Shown in pieces: positions 42,914 to 57,381 of a DNA stretch of 64,000 nucleotides. The stretch is from positions 558,001-622,000 of the forward strand of contig NZ_LBIP01000013.1 in assembly GCF_001280435.1 (NCBI RefSeq), read 5' to 3'. Source of the stretch: Mangrovimonas xylaniphaga (GTDB lineage: Bacteria > Bacteroidota > Bacteroidia > Flavobacteriales > Flavobacteriaceae). The translations under genes and the position numbers were made by a program. The notes under the pieces were generated by a model. The model did not search any database, was not told where the DNA came from, and was given only the letters and a program-made list of their open reading frames with translations. Position 1 is the stretch's first letter, and each line of letters starts with the position of its first letter.

Positions 42914-45811
42914 ATGAGAAAAACTCTACTTTTTCTGAGCTTTGTCTTGTTATCTTTTCAATTCAAAGCACAAACAAACTATGTTTCATTTACACTATCA
43001 GGTCTCAATGAAGATGTTGTGGCCGAAACCAGCAGTCTAGATGAAACAACTACATCTAGTGTAGACATCTTAACAGGCAACTACTGCTTTATAACTCAAG
43101 ATGTAGGAAGCACCTATGGCCTTCCTGTTGACGGGGCAATCACTTATGGTGATATTCCTTATCAATTAGCACCTTACACAGGCAACAACTCCCTTAGACT
43201 AATTGGCTCCAATAATCCTCAAGCAGGAGCCGGACAACCAGAAGAGGGCAATCCTATTAGTGGCTCAGTTACTTTTTCTGAAACTGAAAAACTAGAGGTT
43301 GCTTATTTAGCGGTAACTTCAGGTAGTGGTGCCAGCCCAGTTAGTGGAACCATTAATTTTGATGATGCTAGTACACAAGCTTTCTCTTTTACTGCGCCAG
43401 ATTGGTATGGAAGCGGCACCAGAATTGTCACTAACCTTGGTCGAGGAAACAGAAGTGACAATACTCTCTCTGGAACACCCTCTGGAGGGCCCTATATCTT
43501 CCAATTTGCAATCGCAATTGATATTGCAAATCAATCTAAGAATGTTACTGGAATCTCTTTCCAAAATGACACTACAAGCCAAACTATTTTTAATTTATTT
43601 GCTGTTAGTGGAAAAAAAGCAGCGCCATGTCCTTCCCCTTCAAATATTTCATTGACAGCTGTAACAGCTTATGATGCAGACCTAACTTGGGACGCTTATG
43701 ATGTTAATGACACTTTTGAGGTTGCTATTGTTCCTGCTGGTGATGCTGAACCTACAGAGGGTATTGATGCAGCAACAAACACTTATAATTTTACCGATTT
43801 AACTCCTGATACTTCTTATGATGTTTACGTAAGAACGGTTTGTTCCCCAGAAGGCTATAGCTATTGGACAGGTCCTTTTAATTTTTCCACTCCTGTTTCT
43901 TGTGTTGCTCCAACAGGACTTACAGTTTCTTCCATTACTACCTCTACAGCAGAAGTGTCTTGGGATGCTGGTACAGCTACGGACTGGGAATTTACCTATG
44001 TCCCAGCAGGAGATCCAGAACCTAGCTCAGGAACACCCTTAACAACTAATTCTTCAAGTCTTTCTGAATTAACAGATAATACTTCTTACGATGTATATGT
44101 TAGAGCTAATTGTGGCACTGTTGATGGCTATAGTACATGGACCACAACTACTTTTACAACTACATGTCTTCCTGCTTCTGGAATTAATGAAGGATTTGAA
44201 GACACTAACGGAGGCTTCCCTAACTGTTGGTCTGTAATTAACGGAGGTTCCGCAAATACTTGGACTGTTGAAAACACTTCTTATTACTACCCTTCCCGTA
44301 GTGGCTCCAAATATGCTAGGATAAAATACGGCTATGATGGAGCGCATAATGATTATCTAATTACACCGGCTTTTACTGTAACAGCCAATGTAAGCGATAT
44401 TATTAGCTTTTGGGTTAGAAATTATAACGCAACTTATAAAGACCAATTTGATGTTTTGGTTTCTTCAACAGGAAACCAAGAAACCGATTTCACGGATACT
44501 TTAGCCTCTAATGTAGAACCTTCGACCACCTATACAGAATATAGTTATGATCTTTCAGCATACATTGGACAGACAATTTATTTTGCCATTAGAGCAACTT
44601 CTTACAATAAATATTATTTATTTGTGGACGATTTTGCTACTTCAGGAGCGCCACTTTGTGAGGTTACCGCATCTGATTTAACAGCTAGCACAACACCAAC
44701 CACGGCTACTTTATCTTGGACTGATGCTACTGCTTCTAGCTGGGAAATATTAGTTCAAAATGCGAACCTGGATGCTCCTGATGGAGCAACAAATGGTGTT
44801 ACGGTAACGGAAACCACTTATGAAGCTACAAATTCAACAACAGATCTTCAAGAGTTTTATGTACGTTCACTTTGTCCTGATGGCACAAACTATAGCCCTT
44901 GGGTAGGACCTGTTGCTTTTGGAGGAGGTTATGCACCTATAGATCTTGCAGGATTCAATGCCGACGTTATAGCCAACGGCATTGGAGACTCATCAGTATC
45001 TGCTCCTCAAGATATCGATGGATCCAATTATGCGTTTTTTAGCAAGGATTTTAAAGCAACAGAAGGCAGCAGCGATTTAACCTATGGTCTTCCTATTAAT
45101 GGAACTGCATCCAGTCAAAATACAGCAAACCTTACTTATAAGTTTAATTCCTACAGTGAGAATAATTCCTTAAGAATGGTAGCCACTGGTGTCGCACAGA
45201 CTCTGACCGTTTCAAATGCTTATCCCGCAGAAAAGGTTTTCCTTTTGGTTACTGCTGGTTCAGGTTCAGGTATGATCTCAGGAACCATCCATTTTGATGA
45301 TAACTCAACGCAAACATTTTCTTCTTCAACTGTCCCTGATTGGTTTAATTCAAACACGCTCCCTGTTGCTTTATCTGGATTTGGAAGAATCAATACGTCT
45401 AACAACAACACCGAAAACCCAAGTGGCAACCCGCGATTGTATGAATTAGGAATAGACCTGGAAGCTGCAAACCAAAGTAAGACCATTTCATCAATAGATA
45501 TCACAAAAGATTCAGGAGGAGGTATAGTTAACATCTTTGCCGCTAGTATTAAATACTCTTCTGCGACCTTATCTGTCGAAGACATTAACAATCTTCCTCA
45601 ACTTAGTGTATATCCTAATCCAGTTAAAGACAATTTATATATAAATGCCCCTGAACAATCTAGCATTAAAGTATATAACATCCTAGGTAAAGAAATGTTT
45701 TTAAGCTTTCAGAATAATACGATTAATATGTCTTCTTTAAGCAATGGCATTTATTTAGTAGAAATAACCCATTTAAATCAAGTAAAAACATTTAAGGTAA
45801 TTAAAGATTAA
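42914..45811 (+). CDS. Large secreted protein with duplicated beta domain, fibronectin III repeats and T9SS sorting domain
   Basis: 965 residues. Signal peptide to about residue 19. A beta domain (about 22-240) is followed by two fibronectin type III modules (about 240-410), a MAM-like/choice-of-anchor jelly roll (about 420-580, starting INEGFEDTNGGFPNCWSVI), another FnIII-like module, and a second copy of the first domain (about 675-880). Paired motifs of the two copies are GLPVDGAITY/GLPINGTASS, NNSLRL/NNSLRM and ISGSVTF...SGTINFDD / ISGTIHFDD. The last 75 residues (LSVYPNPVKDNLYINA) are a T9SS sorting domain. No catalytic motif was seen; adhesion or glycan binding is the likely role. Confidence 0.85.
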   Translation: MRKTLLFLSFVLLSFQFKAQTNYVSFTLSGLNEDVVAETSSLDETTTSSVDILTGNYCFITQDVGSTYGLPVDGAITYGDIPYQLAPYTGNNSLRLIGSNNPQAGAGQPEEGNPISGSVTFSETEKLEVAYLAVTSGSGASPVSGTINFDDASTQAFSFTAPDWYGSGTRIVTNLGRGNRSDNTLSGTPSGGPYIFQFAIAIDIANQSKNVTGISFQNDTTSQTIFNLFAVSGKKAAPCPSPSNISLTAVTAYDADLTWDAYDVNDTFEVAIVPAGDAEPTEGIDAATNTYNFTDLTPDTSYDVYVRTVCSPEGYSYWTGPFNFSTPVSCVAPTGLTVSSITTSTAEVSWDAGTATDWEFTYVPAGDPEPSSGTPLTTNSSSLSELTDNTSYDVYVRANCGTVDGYSTWTTTTFTTTCLPASGINEGFEDTNGGFPNCWSVINGGSANTWTVENTSYYYPSRSGSKYARIKYGYDGAHNDYLITPAFTVTANVSDIISFWVRNYNATYKDQFDVLVSSTGNQETDFTDTLASNVEPSTTYTEYSYDLSAYIGQTIYFAIRATSYNKYYLFVDDFATSGAPLCEVTASDLTASTTPTTATLSWTDATASSWEILVQNANLDAPDGATNGVTVTETTYEATNSTTDLQEFYVRSLCPDGTNYSPWVGPVAFGGGYAPIDLAGFNADVIANGIGDSSVSAPQDIDGSNYAFFSKDFKATEGSSDLTYGLPINGTASSQNTANLTYKFNSYSENNSLRMVATGVAQTLTVSNAYPAEKVFLLVTAGSGSGMISGTIHFDDNSTQTFSSSTVPDWFNSNTLPVALSGFGRINTSNNNTENPSGNPRLYELGIDLEAANQSKTISSIDITKDSGGGIVNIFAASIKYSSATLSVEDINNLPQLSVYPNPVKDNLYINAPEQSSIKVYNILGKEMFLSFQNNTINMSSLSNGIYLVEITHLNQVKTFKVIKD

Positions 45812-45834
45812 TTACACAATTGTTTAATTTCGAA

Positions 45835-45872
45835 AAAGGACGCCAATCTAGATTGGCGTCCTTTTTTTTTAC
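45835..45872 (+). terminator. Strong terminator after the T9SS protein gene
   Basis: AAAGGACGCCAATC and GATTGGCGTCCTTT form a near-perfect stem of about 14 bp with almost no loop, followed by a T-run on the plus strand. Confidence 0.9.
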
Positions 45873-46059
45873 CCCCCTATCTAATAGCCTAACAAAATTC
45901 AGTTTCACAAAACAAATTCCACCATCCGAGCTCAAATAGAATCCATGGCGAAATAAATTTTTGCTATTACCAAATAGTTAATTGAAATAGAAAACCAAAT
46001 GATTCTCCTATAAAATCATTAATTTTAAGGGTGTTACATAAACCCTACAGACATTATAA

Positions 46060-48249
<2,190 letters not shown>

Positions 48250-48277
48250 ACCCAAAACCATTCCATTTATAAATATG

Positions 48278-48312
48278 AAAGCCGCTTTCTTTAGAAAGTG
48301 GCTTTTTATTTT
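48278..48312 (+). terminator. Terminator of katG
   Basis: AAAGCCGCTTTC (48278-48289) and GAAAGTGGCTTT (about 48294-48305) pair over 12 positions with one G·U, followed by T-rich sequence. Confidence 0.85.
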
Positions 48313-48447
48313 AATCGAATAAACTTGAGGATGTTAAAATTTATGGTTCAAGAATCTCCAGTATATGACTTACCAAAACATTTAGCAAAACCGCACAATT
48401 TATCCCAACCTAATGGAGACAAACCATAGGCTTTTAAACACTACTTA

Positions 48448-48693
48448 CTAAGCGATATTTTTTGGTCCCCAATGAGAACACAACATGTCCGGCGCAGCTT
48501 TTGTTGGATTTGGGCAACTTGGCGTTGAAAATCGCAAACAGGTTGCACAACTGGTATCGTCTTTTAAGGCCAGCTTCATATCGAAAGAATCACAAGTATA
48601 GTCATGATTTACCTTAACATGATGCACTGCACACATATGAGTTGCTTCCATATTGGCGCAATGGTCGCAGCTATGAGAGAATCTAATTGCCAT
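48448..48693 (-). CDS. Small Cys/His-rich protein, likely zinc- or iron-binding
   Basis: 81 residues with nine Cys and several His in CxxC-like pairs: SCDHC, MCAVHH, YTCDSF, TSCATC, PSCPNP and LCSHW. The pattern suggests one or two metal-binding knuckles; I do not recognise a named family. No signal peptide, so it is cytoplasmic. It is convergent with katG, 142 bases past the katG terminator region, but a functional link to oxidative stress is only suggested by position. Confidence 0.65.
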   Translation of the reverse strand: MAIRFSHSCDHCANMEATHMCAVHHVKVNHDYTCDSFDMKLALKDDTSCATCLRFSTPSCPNPTKAAPDMLCSHWGPKNIA

Positions 48694-48842
48694 GATTTCA
48701 AGTGTTTAAATTATATACAAATATACAATTCGATCACACTAAAAACAATCTAAACAATTAATTTACAATCATTTACATTTAAACTAATTTTAAATAAATT
48801 ATCAATATCAAAAAATTGAATAGTTAATCAGGAGTTATAAAA

Positions 48843-49478
48843 TCAGTTTTCCTTCAACTCACTTCCTCTTTTTGCACCATATTCATCTCTTATGACCTCT
48901 GCAAGGTATTCAAGTTGTGCTTTTTCCCCATAATTTTGAGCAATGAGTTTTTCTACAAAATCCAGAAGAGTTTCTTTTTTTCCATCAACTATTTCATAGG
49001 AATTGAAATCAACTCCACCTTCTTCATATTCGAAGAAAATTTTATCAAAAATACTGAAAATTCCCAGTTGGGCTGTTTGTTTTAAAAAATAACCCGCACG
49101 AATATTTCGTTGTTTATTTTCTGGACAAATAAAATGATCGGAGTATTTTTTTAAGAATTCTGGGAAGAAAACTTTGAATTCTTCTTTTGTTCCATTGAAG
49201 ACACCAATCTTAGTAAGATCTTCTTGATATCTATCTTTATTGATTCCGGTTAATTCAACTATATAATTCATATTACAAAGAACTTTTTTTGCTTTTTGAA
49301 GTTGCTCTTCATTTAATGAATCAAGTTCTACAGGCCCACCAGAGACTGTTCCGTTTTCAATCAAGTTTTCAACACTACTTTTGGCATCCCAAACAGGATT
49401 GGTTGTTACTGTCTCAACCGGGAGTAATTTTGTAGATGTTAAGCTTAAAAGGACAATAAAACTAATGATGTATTTCAT
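48843..49478 (-). CDS. Exported protein of unknown function
   Basis: 211 residues. Signal peptide MKYIISFIVLLSLTSTKLLP, then a mostly helical, charged protein with two Cys (VLCNMNY, FICPENK) about 100 residues apart in the sequence. No family recognised. ORF length, strong signal peptide and stop-free frame support a real gene. Confidence 0.6.
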   Translation of the reverse strand: MKYIISFIVLLSLTSTKLLPVETVTTNPVWDAKSSVENLIENGTVSGGPVELDSLNEEQLQKAKKVLCNMNYIVELTGINKDRYQEDLTKIGVFNGTKEEFKVFFPEFLKKYSDHFICPENKQRNIRAGYFLKQTAQLGIFSIFDKIFFEYEEGGVDFNSYEIVDGKKETLLDFVEKLIAQNYGEKAQLEYLAEVIRDEYGAKRGSELKEN

Positions 49479-49811
49479 AATTTTCCTTTATTAATGGTAG
49501 ACGTCACTGAATTATGTTGTGCAACTTAATTCTTTTTTTTGTTCAAACGCAAATTATATTTCTTTGTTACAGCTTTCCTTAAAAATGTTTCAATAATTGC
49601 GTTCTGTAAGGGTAATGCGCTTATCCTTTACCTTAAAACTGTTAGAAATTTAGTGTAGGGCATAAAATTTAGGATTTTGCTTTCACGAGTTAGCTTTGCC
49701 TACACATTTCCAGAAAACCACTCGAAAATGCAAAAGTTGGTTTCCTTTAGCTATCTTTAAACATACAATGTGGTAACGGCAAAGTTTCACCAACCTTTCA
49801 GCAATATAGCA
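49479..49811. other. Intergenic region between divergent genes
   Basis: 333 bases, AT-rich, presumably with divergent promoters. No clear hairpin or ORF. A GTG at 49770 extends the CHAD frame upstream but lacks homology-like character. Confidence 0.5.
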
Positions 49812-50648
49812 ATGAATAAAAGTAAGCTCATTCAATATTACAACAACCAATCGGACACTTTTCAAAGGTATTTTAATCAAGCGCAGGAAAGTATGGAAAT
49901 GGAGGCCATACACCAAATGAGAGTGGCTATAAAAAAACTCAAAGCCATTTGGTGTTTACTCGAGATGCTAAGTGATAAAAAATGGAAGAAAACCAAGCAT
50001 TTTTCATTGGTTAAAAATTTATTTAAATCTGCTGGAAAGTTGCGAGAAACACAGTTAAACCTACTGATGACAGAGCAATTTGAGGATATTAATTTACCGG
50101 AATACACGGAGGACTTGATAAAACAGGAAAAAAACTACAGCAAGAAACTAACCCTGTCCCTCGAAAAATTTGAGCTCCAAAAACTGGAAAGATTGAATGC
50201 GAAGTTGCTTAAAGCGATTATAAACATTCCAGACGACATTGTTTTAAAACAAGCTTTGGCCAATGTTAAAAAAAGGAACAAAAAAATCGCGAAAACCAAG
50301 GGGTTGCTTTTCAACGAACATAAACTTCATAAAATTCGGATTCAATTAAAAGCCATGCAGGAAATATTGGCTGTTATAGAAGAATTAAATACCAACAACG
50401 CAATGGTTACCCTGCGAAGTCAAATAAAGTCACTCAATGAACACATAGGCCAATGGCATGATTATAAAATACTAAGCAAATCCTTAAAGCAGTTCCTTTC
50501 CAAAAACCCACATAACCAAAATACTTCCTTGATAAAAAATGTAATTAAAGACATAAACTCTGAACAAAAAGAACGGCAACAGGAAATATTTGGGCTTATA
50601 GAGATGTACGTTGCTGAACACAACCCTAAACTGAACCGTTATATATAA
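49812..50648 (+). CDS. CHAD-domain protein
   Basis: About 278 residues from the ATG at 49812 (MNKSKLIQYY). The CHAD signature is clear: AIHQMRVAIKKLKAIWCLLEML near the start, LRETQLNLLM, and HKIRIQLKAMQEIL plus EHIGQWHDYKILSKSL near the end, with conserved His and many Lys/Arg on helices. CHAD proteins bind polyphosphate through basic residues. No CYTH partner is adjacent. A role in polyphosphate storage would fit a phosphate-focused genome region, but that link is weak. Confidence 0.85.
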   Translation: MNKSKLIQYYNNQSDTFQRYFNQAQESMEMEAIHQMRVAIKKLKAIWCLLEMLSDKKWKKTKHFSLVKNLFKSAGKLRETQLNLLMTEQFEDINLPEYTEDLIKQEKNYSKKLTLSLEKFELQKLERLNAKLLKAIINIPDDIVLKQALANVKKRNKKIAKTKGLLFNEHKLHKIRIQLKAMQEILAVIEELNTNNAMVTLRSQIKSLNEHIGQWHDYKILSKSLKQFLSKNPHNQNTSLIKNVIKDINSEQKERQQEIFGLIEMYVAEHNPKLNRYI

Positions 50649-50720
50649 ATCTTCCCAAATCTAAAGTTGCTATGTAGCATTAGTCACCAAAGAAATGGAT
50701 TAAGGTTCTTAAATTTATAT

Positions 50721-51311
50721 ATGAAAACGTTTGTACTACTTTTTGTCATTGGGGTTTCATTTCTTACGTCTTGTGAAAAGGATGAAGCTCCTTATTTAAG
50801 CGACCAAGAAAAGGCCGATTTGCTATTTTTGAGGGAAGAAGAAAAGTTAGCAAGGGATGTGTATCTCTATTCCTATAACATATACAATCTGAGTATATTT
50901 TCCAACATTTCCAACAGCGAGCAATCCCACATGAATGGCGTTTTATCCTTATTAAACAAGTATGAACTTGTCGATCCTGTAACCAATAATGCCGTAGGCA
51001 TCTTTTCAAATAGCGAACTACAGTCACTTTACAATCAATTAACCGCTATCTCCGATATTTCCTTAAGCAAAGCCATTGAAGTAGGCGCCAATATTGAAGA
51101 CTTGGACATCAATGACATCAATACCTTTGCCAATCATACTTCAAAAACCGACTTACTGGAAGTTTATGACAATTTAGCCTGTGGATCCCGCAATCATCTC
51201 CGAAGCTTTGTAGCCCAATTAGGAACTTATACACCCATTTATACCAGCCAATCGGAGTATGATGACATTATTAGTTCTTCGCAAGAGCAATGTGGTAACT
51301 TGGGAAACTGA
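50721..51311 (+). CDS. DUF2202 ferritin-like lipoprotein
   Basis: About 196 residues from the ATG at 50721 (MKTFVLLFVIGVSFLTSC), giving lipobox LTSC. LSDQEKADLLFLREEEKLARDVYLY with NSEQSHMNGVLSLL and CGSRNHLRSFVAQL are the Glu/His helices of DUF2202, a ferritin-like four-helix bundle of unknown function. The spaced Glu and His residues are suited to a di-metal site. A frame reaching back to 50667 begins at a TTG and is less likely. Confidence 0.8.
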   Translation: MKTFVLLFVIGVSFLTSCEKDEAPYLSDQEKADLLFLREEEKLARDVYLYSYNIYNLSIFSNISNSEQSHMNGVLSLLNKYELVDPVTNNAVGIFSNSELQSLYNQLTAISDISLSKAIEVGANIEDLDINDINTFANHTSKTDLLEVYDNLACGSRNHLRSFVAQLGTYTPIYTSQSEYDDIISSSQEQCGNLGN

Positions 51312-51341
51312 ATTGAATAGTGCAGAAAATATCTTTAGGGA

Positions 51342-51554
51342 ATGGTATCTCAGCAGCTCCCTACACATTTAAAAACCTCTTCCACTCAAGATTCTTTTCA
51401 ATATTGGATTGTTTTGTTCATGAGTTTGAACCCAGCACTACAAGCTTTGGAAGCTCACCCGGAGTATGAATCTGTCATGAAAAAGATTGACGAGCGATTT
51501 TGGAAAAACCATGACGAGTTGCAAGAAACCTTGGAGGCAAAAGGGCCGCTTTAA
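51342..51554 (+). pseudogene. Short ORF, possible gene-end remnant
   Basis: 70 codons. The C-terminal half (NPALQALEAHPEYESVMKKI) resembles the last TPR-like helix of bacterial adenylate-cyclase or TPR regulator proteins, where 'xxLRxxPEFxxLLxK' endings are common. The N-terminal half has no such character. It may be what remains of a longer gene, or a chance ORF. Function not assigned. Confidence 0.35.
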
Positions 51555-51662
51555 GCATTTCCATTTTTCTTCAGAAATACTCTTCCAATATGCAAAAATA
51601 GATTAATTGATACCAATACAATGGTTATACCCTTTTATCAAATTTCGAAGAATTAAACCATA

Positions 51663-51694
51663 AAAAAAGCAGCTTGATACCAAACTGCTTTTTT
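51663..51694. terminator. Bidirectional terminator of the PUL's last gene
   Basis: AAAAAAGCAG (51663-51672) and CTGCTTTTTT (51685-51694) form a 10-bp stem with A-run and T-run on the two sides. It closes the minus-strand GH2 gene. Confidence 0.85.
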
Positions 51695-51725
51695 ATTTCT
51701 CATGAATTTTAAATCCAGAGATTCA

Positions 51726-54836
<3,111 letters not shown>

Positions 54837-54874
54837 TTAATTGAATTCTTTATTTCTATTCTATTTCCGCTTTG

Positions 54875-54900
54875 AAGACCGTTTTACAAAAAACGGTCTT
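54875..54900. terminator. Hairpin between the two GH2 genes
   Basis: AAGACCGTTTT (54875-54885) and AAAACGGTCTT (54890-54900) form an 11-bp perfect stem. The T-rich tail is on the plus strand; on the minus strand, where the genes lie, there is no T-run after it. It may act as an RNA stability element or partial terminator. Confidence 0.55.
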
Positions 54901-54904
54901 TTAT

Positions 54905-57373
54905 TTATTGGACACTAATTCTAGCCTCTCCGGATTGTAGCCACGGTGAAGAAAATTTCACTACTACATCGCCGTTGGTATTTCCCAACTGAACATAAGC
55001 TATCAATCTTCCGTGGTAAACCCTATGTTTATTATCGGTATAATCAGACATATCGGAATTATTACTAGCTTCAAGTCCTAACAACTTAGCATCTCCAGTA
55101 ATTTGACATGTAAGTTCCTCGTCTGATAACATTACAGGAATTCCATTTTTATCCACTACCTGCACTACCAATTGGGCAAGCTCTCCCTTTTTATAGTTTC
55201 CTTCACCAGAAATTAACTTGATAGCATCAGGTCGACTAGAAGACTGAACTCTATACTGGCTTACTTGATTTCCATTGTTATCCAATCCCAATACTTCAAG
55301 GGTTCCTTTTTGAAAAGGAACATCCCAAAATATAATACCCGTCTCGTTGTTGTATGTTTTTCTTTCTCCTACGATTTTGCCATTCAAATGAAGTTCTGCC
55401 TGAGCAGCATTGGTATAGCAAACCACACGTATCATTTGGCCCTCTTCATAATTCCATACAGACCAGGCATCCATGGATGGGCTTCTTTCTCTATTCCCTG
55501 GAGAAGGATAAGTGCCCAAATAAGCCATTGGCCTATCAGACCACAACGACTGTCTAAAATAACCTCTTGGCTTGATGAAACCTCCAAAATCCAAAAGACC
55601 AGAATAAAACCCTCGGGAAGGCCAAGCGCCAGATTCCCCTAAATAATCAATTCCCGTCCACAAAAATTGCCCAAACACAAAATCCCTTGAGGTAACTTCC
55701 TTCCAAGCCAAAAAATCATGACGGTTTTCACTACCATACAAAACTCTGTTTGGGTATTCGGCATGGTCATGGTCATATAAGCTTTCGGTATAATTATACC
55801 CTGCAATATCCAAAGCAAAAGGATATTCTGTTTGATTGGACATGGCTACTCCGGCCAAACCAGCTGTGGTTGGTCTTGAAGGATCATATTCTTTTACAAC
55901 CTTTACCAATTGTTGGGCTATGGCTCCTAAACGCTTGGCATCTGGCGCGTCCTTTCTATAACCTCCAAAAATAGGCTGGGTAAAACCTGTATCCCTTCCG
56001 CCATCCAAAACAGGGTGCGAGTAAGGATCGTTAGGATAATCTACCTCGTTGCCAATACTCCAAGCAAAAACAGACACATGATTACGATCGCGCTTCACCA
56101 TATCTGCCAAATCCCGCTCTCCCCATTCCTTGAAAAAATCATAGGAACCTTGAAAACCTGGCTCTCCTTTATTCCATCCCTTTAACCATTTACGTTTAGG
56201 GAATTCCCATTCATCAAAGGCTTCGTTTAAGACCAAAAGTCCCAACTCATCACATAAGTTATACAGGTCCGGGGCCTGAGGGTTATGACTTGTTCTAATG
56301 GCATTGACACCTATTTCTTTTAAGGTCAACAATCTTCGTTTCCAAACCGCCTTAGGGACTGCAGCCCCAAGCACACCTCCATCATGATGTAAACAAACAC
56401 CTTTCACCTTCATCCAGTTCCCATTTAGAGCAAATCCTTTATTGGAATCAAAGGTAAAATCGCGAAAACCTGTTTTTGTAAGACTCTCATCCACCACCTT
56501 TCCATTACTGTAAACAATAGTTTTTAAGGTATATAAATTTGGGGTATCTACCGACCAAAGATTTGGCCGCTTTACCTTCAAGGAAGTTGTAAGCTTTTCG
56601 GTTTGATTTGGCTGGACCTTTAATTTTCCAGTACTTTTCGCTACTAGATTATTCTTAGAATCGAATAGTTGATTTTCTACTATCAAACTTTGAGATGTTC
56701 CCAATCCATTTTCCAAGTCTACTTCGACATTTAAACGATAGCCTGAATTTAATTTTTCAGGATAGGCATACACCCCCCATTGTGAAACATGAACTGGATT
56801 GGCATATACCAACCAGGCATCCCTGTAAATCCCAGACCCCGTGTACCAGCGGGAATCGGCAGATTGACTGTGATCAACCCTAACGGCAATAACATTATCT
56901 CCCCCATATTTAATAAAAGGTGTGGCATCGTACATAAAAGACACATAACCATTAGGACGTTTCCCCAATGAGTGGCCATTTATAAATACTTCACTACGAT
57001 TATAAACCCCTTCAAAATATAGATAGACTTTTTCGCCTTTTTTATCTAAAGGAATTTCCAAATGCTTTCTGTACCATCCCGCACCACCAGGCAAATACCC
57101 CGTTGCACTGGCCAACGTTGGACTCAACTGTCCTTTTACACTCCAATCGTGCGGTACAGATATCGTTTGCCAATGACTATCATCAAAATCATTTGTGGCA
57201 TTTTCAGTAGCATCCTTTAAAGTAAATTTCCAGCCCTCTTTTAATTTTTCCGATTGCCCAAAAGACACTTGAGCCACCATGACTGCAGCTTGACAAAAGA
57301 CCATTAATAGGACCATTATATTTTTGAATGCTTGGAACCTCTTTCCAATTACATTGACTCTTTCATCTATCAT
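54905..57373 (-). CDS. GH2 glycoside hydrolase, probable beta-galactosidase
   Basis: 822 residues with a signal peptide or N-terminal anchor. FTLKDATENATNDFDDSHWQTISVPHDW is the GH2 opening, VKGVCLHHDGG and IRTSHNPQAPDLYNLCDELG lie in the barrel, acid/base Glu is in FAWSIGNEVDYP and the nucleophile Glu in LYGSENRHDF. The C-terminal domains, with WSVWNYEEGQMIRVVCYTNAAQAELHLNGK, are those of the shorter GH2 group (DUF4982-type), distinct from the LacZ-like neighbour. Confidence 0.9.
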   Translation of the reverse strand: MIDERVNVIGKRFQAFKNIMVLLMVFCQAAVMVAQVSFGQSEKLKEGWKFTLKDATENATNDFDDSHWQTISVPHDWSVKGQLSPTLASATGYLPGGAGWYRKHLEIPLDKKGEKVYLYFEGVYNRSEVFINGHSLGKRPNGYVSFMYDATPFIKYGGDNVIAVRVDHSQSADSRWYTGSGIYRDAWLVYANPVHVSQWGVYAYPEKLNSGYRLNVEVDLENGLGTSQSLIVENQLFDSKNNLVAKSTGKLKVQPNQTEKLTTSLKVKRPNLWSVDTPNLYTLKTIVYSNGKVVDESLTKTGFRDFTFDSNKGFALNGNWMKVKGVCLHHDGGVLGAAVPKAVWKRRLLTLKEIGVNAIRTSHNPQAPDLYNLCDELGLLVLNEAFDEWEFPKRKWLKGWNKGEPGFQGSYDFFKEWGERDLADMVKRDRNHVSVFAWSIGNEVDYPNDPYSHPVLDGGRDTGFTQPIFGGYRKDAPDAKRLGAIAQQLVKVVKEYDPSRPTTAGLAGVAMSNQTEYPFALDIAGYNYTESLYDHDHAEYPNRVLYGSENRHDFLAWKEVTSRDFVFGQFLWTGIDYLGESGAWPSRGFYSGLLDFGGFIKPRGYFRQSLWSDRPMAYLGTYPSPGNRERSPSMDAWSVWNYEEGQMIRVVCYTNAAQAELHLNGKIVGERKTYNNETGIIFWDVPFQKGTLEVLGLDNNGNQVSQYRVQSSSRPDAIKLISGEGNYKKGELAQLVVQVVDKNGIPVMLSDEELTCQITGDAKLLGLEASNNSDMSDYTDNKHRVYHGRLIAYVQLGNTNGDVVVKFSSPWLQSGEARISVQ

Positions 57374-57381
57374 TTCTCGTT

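Noticed and set aside
51342-51554. Assigning this ORF as a functional regulator
   Set aside because: Only 70 codons with a weak TPR-like end; no DNA-binding or catalytic part, so kept only as a possible remnant.
54875-54900. Hairpin as a firm terminator of the 54905 GH2 gene
   Set aside because: The T-run is on the opposite strand to the genes, so only a weak or different role is supported.
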